The position numbers and the translations under genes are program-made. The notes beneath the pieces are model-generated. The model saw nothing but the letters and a program-made list of their open reading frames with translations, had not been told where the DNA came from and did no database searches. Below, in pieces: positions 37,314 to 39,543 of a DNA stretch of 39,543 bases. This DNA comes from a virus: the IMG/VR virus record IMGVR_UViG_3300025582_000002, positions 1 to 39,543 of that record; one strand, 5' to 3'. Each line of letters starts with the position of its first letter. Positions within the stretch are counted from its first letter, which is position 1.

Positions 37314-38195
37314 TTAAACTGTGAAATTAACCACGTAATTAGTAGCAAGTGCAATCCCGGACGCACTCTTGATATTTGTGGTTGCAACCAAGATGTAGGC
37401 TCCCGCTGCCAAAGCGATAGTAGGATGCACTGTTACGATTGTGTTAAGAGCACTAATAGCCAACGTCGCGGCTACTGCAGTCCCATCAGCCATCATGACG
37501 AACACGTTAGCCGGGGTCATCGTTGACGGTTGAATTGCCTTGTCGAATGTTAATACCATATCGGATGCTGCCAAAACCCCAACTGCTGCGTCAATCGGGA
37601 CGCTTGTTACGGTTGGTGCGACTGCATCAAAAGGTCCAGCGCCTGGTACCGTGTCGAGGAAAGCTACGGTAGTGGGATTTGTGCCCGAATCCTGATCTCC
37701 GGCTTTCTGCCAATCTCCGTTTTTGTTAGCGATGGCAAGCCCTGATATCTTAGGGGTTTGGAATACTACTTTCCCTTCTGAAGTTTTTGTTTCTTCTGCC
37801 ATTTCCTGAAGCATTACCTTAAACAACCAAACGTATCTACTCTTTCCGTTACCCTTGGTTCGTTCGTAGCCTAATGCCACGTATGGGGCTTTGTCGTCAA
37901 CGTTTTTGGTTATTATTCCCGTTACCGGATCAAATGCGTTCCCCAAAAAATCAGCTTGAACTTGATGTGGCAGATCCTGTGTTTCAAAGTCTACTGGGAT
38001 ATCCCCTATACTTGTACCCGTTTGCACTACTCGATTGCTTGCGTATAGATTAGCTACGTCCACCTTAGGGGCGACCTTGATATTTAGAACTGGCGGGGCT
38101 TCCTTTATCGCTCCATAAGTTTCCAGTAGCTCATCTGTCATGATTGCATAAACAAGTTTGTTGATTCCTGTGGTTGCACTGTTTACTATTGGCAT
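37314..38195 (-). CDS. Major tail protein with C-terminal Ig-like (Big_5-type) domain
   Basis: A 293-residue tail tube protein. The first 190 residues have the common Bacillota tail-tube plan (VNSATTGINKLVYAIMTDE, ETQDLPHQVQADFLGNAFDP, YVWLFKVMLQEMAEETKTSEG, GLAIANKNGDW). Residues about 193-293 form a separate beta domain (APTVTSVPIDAAVGVLAASD...VLTFDKAIQPSTM...VVNFTV) of the bacterial Ig-like Big_5 type, which would stand out from the tail surface. RBS TAGGAGG. It is the second virion shell protein here with such an extra domain. Confidence 0.92.
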   Translation of the reverse strand: MPIVNSATTGINKLVYAIMTDELLETYGAIKEAPPVLNIKVAPKVDVANLYASNRVVQTGTSIGDIPVDFETQDLPHQVQADFLGNAFDPVTGIITKNVDDKAPYVALGYERTKGNGKSRYVWLFKVMLQEMAEETKTSEGKVVFQTPKISGLAIANKNGDWQKAGDQDSGTNPTTVAFLDTVPGAGPFDAVAPTVTSVPIDAAVGVLAASDMVLTFDKAIQPSTMTPANVFVMMADGTAVAATLAISALNTIVTVHPTIALAAGAYILVATTNIKSASGIALATNYVVNFTV

Positions 38196-38214
38196 AATTT
38201 AACCTCCTATAAAT

Positions 38215-38418
38215 TTAATTTCTTGCTATTCCTGCATTTGCCCAAAACATCGCCTCTTCAAGTTTGGTCATTGCTATTGATTTTTCCCTAGAGTCAAGGC
38301 AAACACCGTCAATTAGATATGCCAACTCTTTGCACTTATCCCTAATTTCGTTGTATCTTCCCGGTCTGTCGGCATCAGGTTTGTGATATCTAAAATTGTT
38401 TTCAATCTGTTTGTCCAC
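38215..38418 (-). CDS. Acb2/Tad1-type cyclic-nucleotide sponge (anti-CBASS/anti-Thoeris)
   Basis: A 67-residue protein starting at GTG behind TAGGAGGTAG. The whole sequence follows the Acb2/Tad1 hairpin family: F9-x-Y11-H12-x-P14, R21-Y22-x-x-I25-R26, a helix KCKELAYLIDGVC, then S43-R-E-K-S-I-A-M-T-K-L-E-E-A and WANAGIARN at the end. Known Acb2 and Tad1 proteins form oligomers that bind and hide cyclic nucleotides or gcADPR made by CBASS and Thoeris immune systems; I recall that Tyr11 and a basic residue at 26 bind ligand in the Pseudomonas Acb2. It lies between the gp10-like and tail-tube genes. Family call is firm, ligand unknown. Confidence 0.82.
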   Translation of the reverse strand: MDKQIENNFRYHKPDADRPGRYNEIRDKCKELAYLIDGVCLDSREKSIAMTKLEEAMFWANAGIARN

Positions 38419-38429
38419 ATTTCTACCTC

Positions 38430-38849
38430 CTATAAATTTAATTTCCTGATCTCTTCGTTGATAACTTCGCCCATTCGAGCAACGGCTTGTTTCTTCGTTG
38501 CGTTCACTGCTGGTCGGACAAATGGTGTTTTTTGTTGCTTGGAAGATCCGCTCTCGAGGACGCGGGCCTTTAGTTGGTTGGCCACTCCGTCCGAACCGTA
38601 GCCATCAAAGCCGATCTTCGCATTCCAATTGCCGGACGCGTCTTTTTCGATTGGAGTAACACCAAAACTAGCCACCAATTCGCCGGACGCTTCTGGCGAT
38701 AGTACCCCGTCGAGATTGCTTTTGATTTTGTCGGCTATTACTTTAGCCCCTTCATAAATTGCCTTTTTGGCTATCTCATCTGATTGAGTTGCAAGATGCG
38801 AGAGGGCAAGGGCGAACTCATCACCTGCCATAAACGAGCACCTGGCCAT
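38430..38849 (-). CDS. HK97 gp10-like head-tail protein
   Basis: The start MARCSFMAGDEFALAL follows GGTGGAGGTGTAAGG; 12 open codons upstream overlap the previous gene. The 139-residue protein has KKAIYEGAKVIADKIKSNL and GELVASFGVTPI, then KTPFVRPAVNATKKQAV, the signatures of the HK97 gp10 family of tail-completion/head-joining proteins. Position between tail terminator and tail tube genes fits. Confidence 0.9.
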   Translation of the reverse strand: MARCSFMAGDEFALALSHLATQSDEIAKKAIYEGAKVIADKIKSNLDGVLSPEASGELVASFGVTPIEKDASGNWNAKIGFDGYGSDGVANQLKARVLESGSSKQQKTPFVRPAVNATKKQAVARMGEVINEEIRKLNL

Positions 38850-38854
38850 AATCC

Positions 38855-39181
38855 TTACACCTCCACCGGGATGCTGAAAATCCACTGATAATGAATATAC
38901 TTGGTATCCTCCTCGTACTGGATTGAGTCTAAATAAAAACTGATCCCAGCATTATTGAGGGCTGTTTGAATTTGGCTAAATTTTGGGTCGTATTCTGTTT
39001 TTGTGAATAGGTCGATGGTTCCTTGAATAGCTTGCTCTTGCATTTGCCCGCCAGCATATACAGCATCGGATTGGGTGTCCTCTGACCAGACTAAATAGGG
39101 TGTAATTAGGCCGGTCCCATCATAGTGGCGCAGATTTGTTGTTACAGTCAGGAGGGCATTTTTAACATCAGCTAACGTCAT
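38855..39181 (-). CDS. Tail completion / terminator protein
   Basis: A 108-residue protein (MTLADVKNALLTVTTNLRHY..., LVWSEDTQSDAVYAGGQM, then QGTIDLFTKTEYDPKFSQI). The E-x-x-QGT-I-D-L pattern is typical of tail completion proteins in Bacillota siphophages, which cap the tail tube and join it to the head. It overlaps both neighbours (27 bp with gp10-like start region, 14 bp with head closure). Confidence 0.85.
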   Translation of the reverse strand: MTLADVKNALLTVTTNLRHYDGTGLITPYLVWSEDTQSDAVYAGGQMQEQAIQGTIDLFTKTEYDPKFSQIQTALNNAGISFYLDSIQYEEDTKYIHYQWIFSIPVEV

Positions 39182-39533
39182 AATCAGATCCCGCCCTCTC
39201 TAACGACAAATCCATAGCCGGTGGCATGGAATCCTCAATGTACTGGATCTGCTTGACCTCGTACTGGTACCCATCAATCAGGATCGCAACGAGAATATCA
39301 GTGGCCTTTTCGGATAATCCCCTAACCTCAGGACAGCGGATCACAAAGTCAACCTTGATGTTGTTTTGGAGGGCCGCGTAATAACGGTTAAGGCCGACCG
39401 TTCGTTCTTTGTAACGGAGGGATTGCTTGAGTACTAGGCCTTCTTTCGGGAGGTCACCTGGTAAAGCCAGGTCGGTAACCTTGTAGACACTAACAACGCC
39501 ATCAGGGAACGATTGCCGCTTGCGCGATAACAT
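39168..39533 (-). CDS. Head closure / head-tail adaptor protein
   Basis: A 121-residue protein (MLSRKRQSFPDGVVSVYKVTD..., YAALQNNIKVDFVIRCPEV, then GYQYEVKQIQYIEDSMPPAM). Position after the connector and before tail completion, and the small beta-barrel-like pattern with I-K-V-D-F-V...Y-E-V-K-Q-I-Q, fit the head closure (stopper) family. It overlaps the end of the upstream connector frame by 32 bp. Confidence 0.8.
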   Translation of the reverse strand: MLSRKRQSFPDGVVSVYKVTDLALPGDLPKEGLVLKQSLRYKERTVGLNRYYAALQNNIKVDFVIRCPEVRGLSEKATDILVAILIDGYQYEVKQIQYIEDSMPPAMDLSLERAGSDYDVS

Positions 39534-39543
39534 ACGCAGCCAC
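39502..39543 (-). CDS. C-terminal end of the head-tail connector (cut by window edge)
   Basis: From the right edge the minus strand reads GTG GCT GCG TAT GTT ATC GCG CAA... to a TGA: peptide VAAYVIAQAAIVP. It overlaps the start of the head closure gene, the usual way these genes meet, and the E.xxAYV-type end is what connector proteins show. It is probably the other end of the gene at 2-103. The two pieces are out of frame if joined directly. Confidence 0.45.
   Translation of the reverse strand: MAAYVIAQAAIVP

Overview
The window is a near-complete genome of a temperate, HK97-fold, long-tailed (siphovirus-type) phage of a Gram-positive-like bacterium, most likely a member of the Bacillota. 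The evidence is the strong GGAGG-type ribosome sites, the Bacillota-style module order (P27-type small terminase, ClpP-like prohead protease, gp6-like connector, Rha regulator, DnaD-like replication protein, RecT) and an EpsG-family membrane protein. I cannot name the genus. The window appears to be a circular molecule opened inside one gene: the left edge carries the first 34 codons of a head-tail connector, and the right edge carries what looks like the last 13 codons of the same kind of gene. The next gene expected after a connector (head closure) follows at once. An attP site (3' half of a tRNA-Leu with anticodon UAG) lies between the integrase and the lysis side, as in an excised, circularised prophage. 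The two edge pieces do not join in frame, so a short piece (roughly 150-200 bp) is probably missing.

Layout. Almost everything is transcribed on the minus strand, from the Cro-like gene at about 21.5 kb down to 1 and then, through the circle, from 39.5 kb down to about 25.6 kb. Early genes (21.5-7.7 kb): Cro-like and Rha regulators, small genes, a TGT-like protein, an SMC-like ATPase, RecT, a putative homing nuclease, a RecE-like nuclease, a PP-loop (PAPS-reductase-like) enzyme, a DnaD-like replication protein with an origin-like repeat cluster, a radical SAM enzyme, a VRR-NUC nuclease and a nucleotide pyrophosphohydrolase-like protein. A 385-bp gene-free block (7.3-7.7 kb) separates early from late genes. 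It holds a strong sigma-A-type promoter, a 129-nt tRNA-like structured RNA and several hairpins. Late genes: HNH, terminase, portal, protease, capsid (7.1-0 kb), then through the junction head closure, tail completion, tail tube, tape measure, baseplate, tailspike, Tal-like fibre, XhlA-like protein, amidase and holin (39.5-25.7 kb). The plus strand holds only the lysogeny genes (repressor, integrase), a membrane-anchored zinc-ribbon gene next to attP and one small ORF.

Points of interest. (1) A 67-residue Acb2/Tad1-type protein, a probable sponge for cyclic-nucleotide immune signals, sits inside the tail operon. (2) The tRNA-like RNA has its own promoter. (3) An A+T-rich EpsG/Wzy-like polymerase gene with its own promoter and terminators is inserted directly after a beta-helix tailspike, which suggests surface-polysaccharide conversion. 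(4) A scattered set of enzymes (TGT-like, PP-loop, radical SAM, dNTP pyrophosphohydrolase-like) could belong to a nucleic-acid modification pathway. (5) Three ORFs with very good ribosome sites appear to start at AUA or AUC; one is a recognisable DUF6906 family member.

How it works as a whole. The repressor (plus) and Cro-like gene (minus) diverge from an operator region with TTGCATT boxes and form the lysis-lysogeny switch. On induction, minus-strand transcription runs through regulation, recombination and replication, then into the packaging, head, tail and lysis genes. In the lysogen the plus-strand repressor/integrase unit is expressed. The zinc-ribbon gene, the RHH gene pair and the EpsG-like gene each have promoter signals of their own and may also be expressed.
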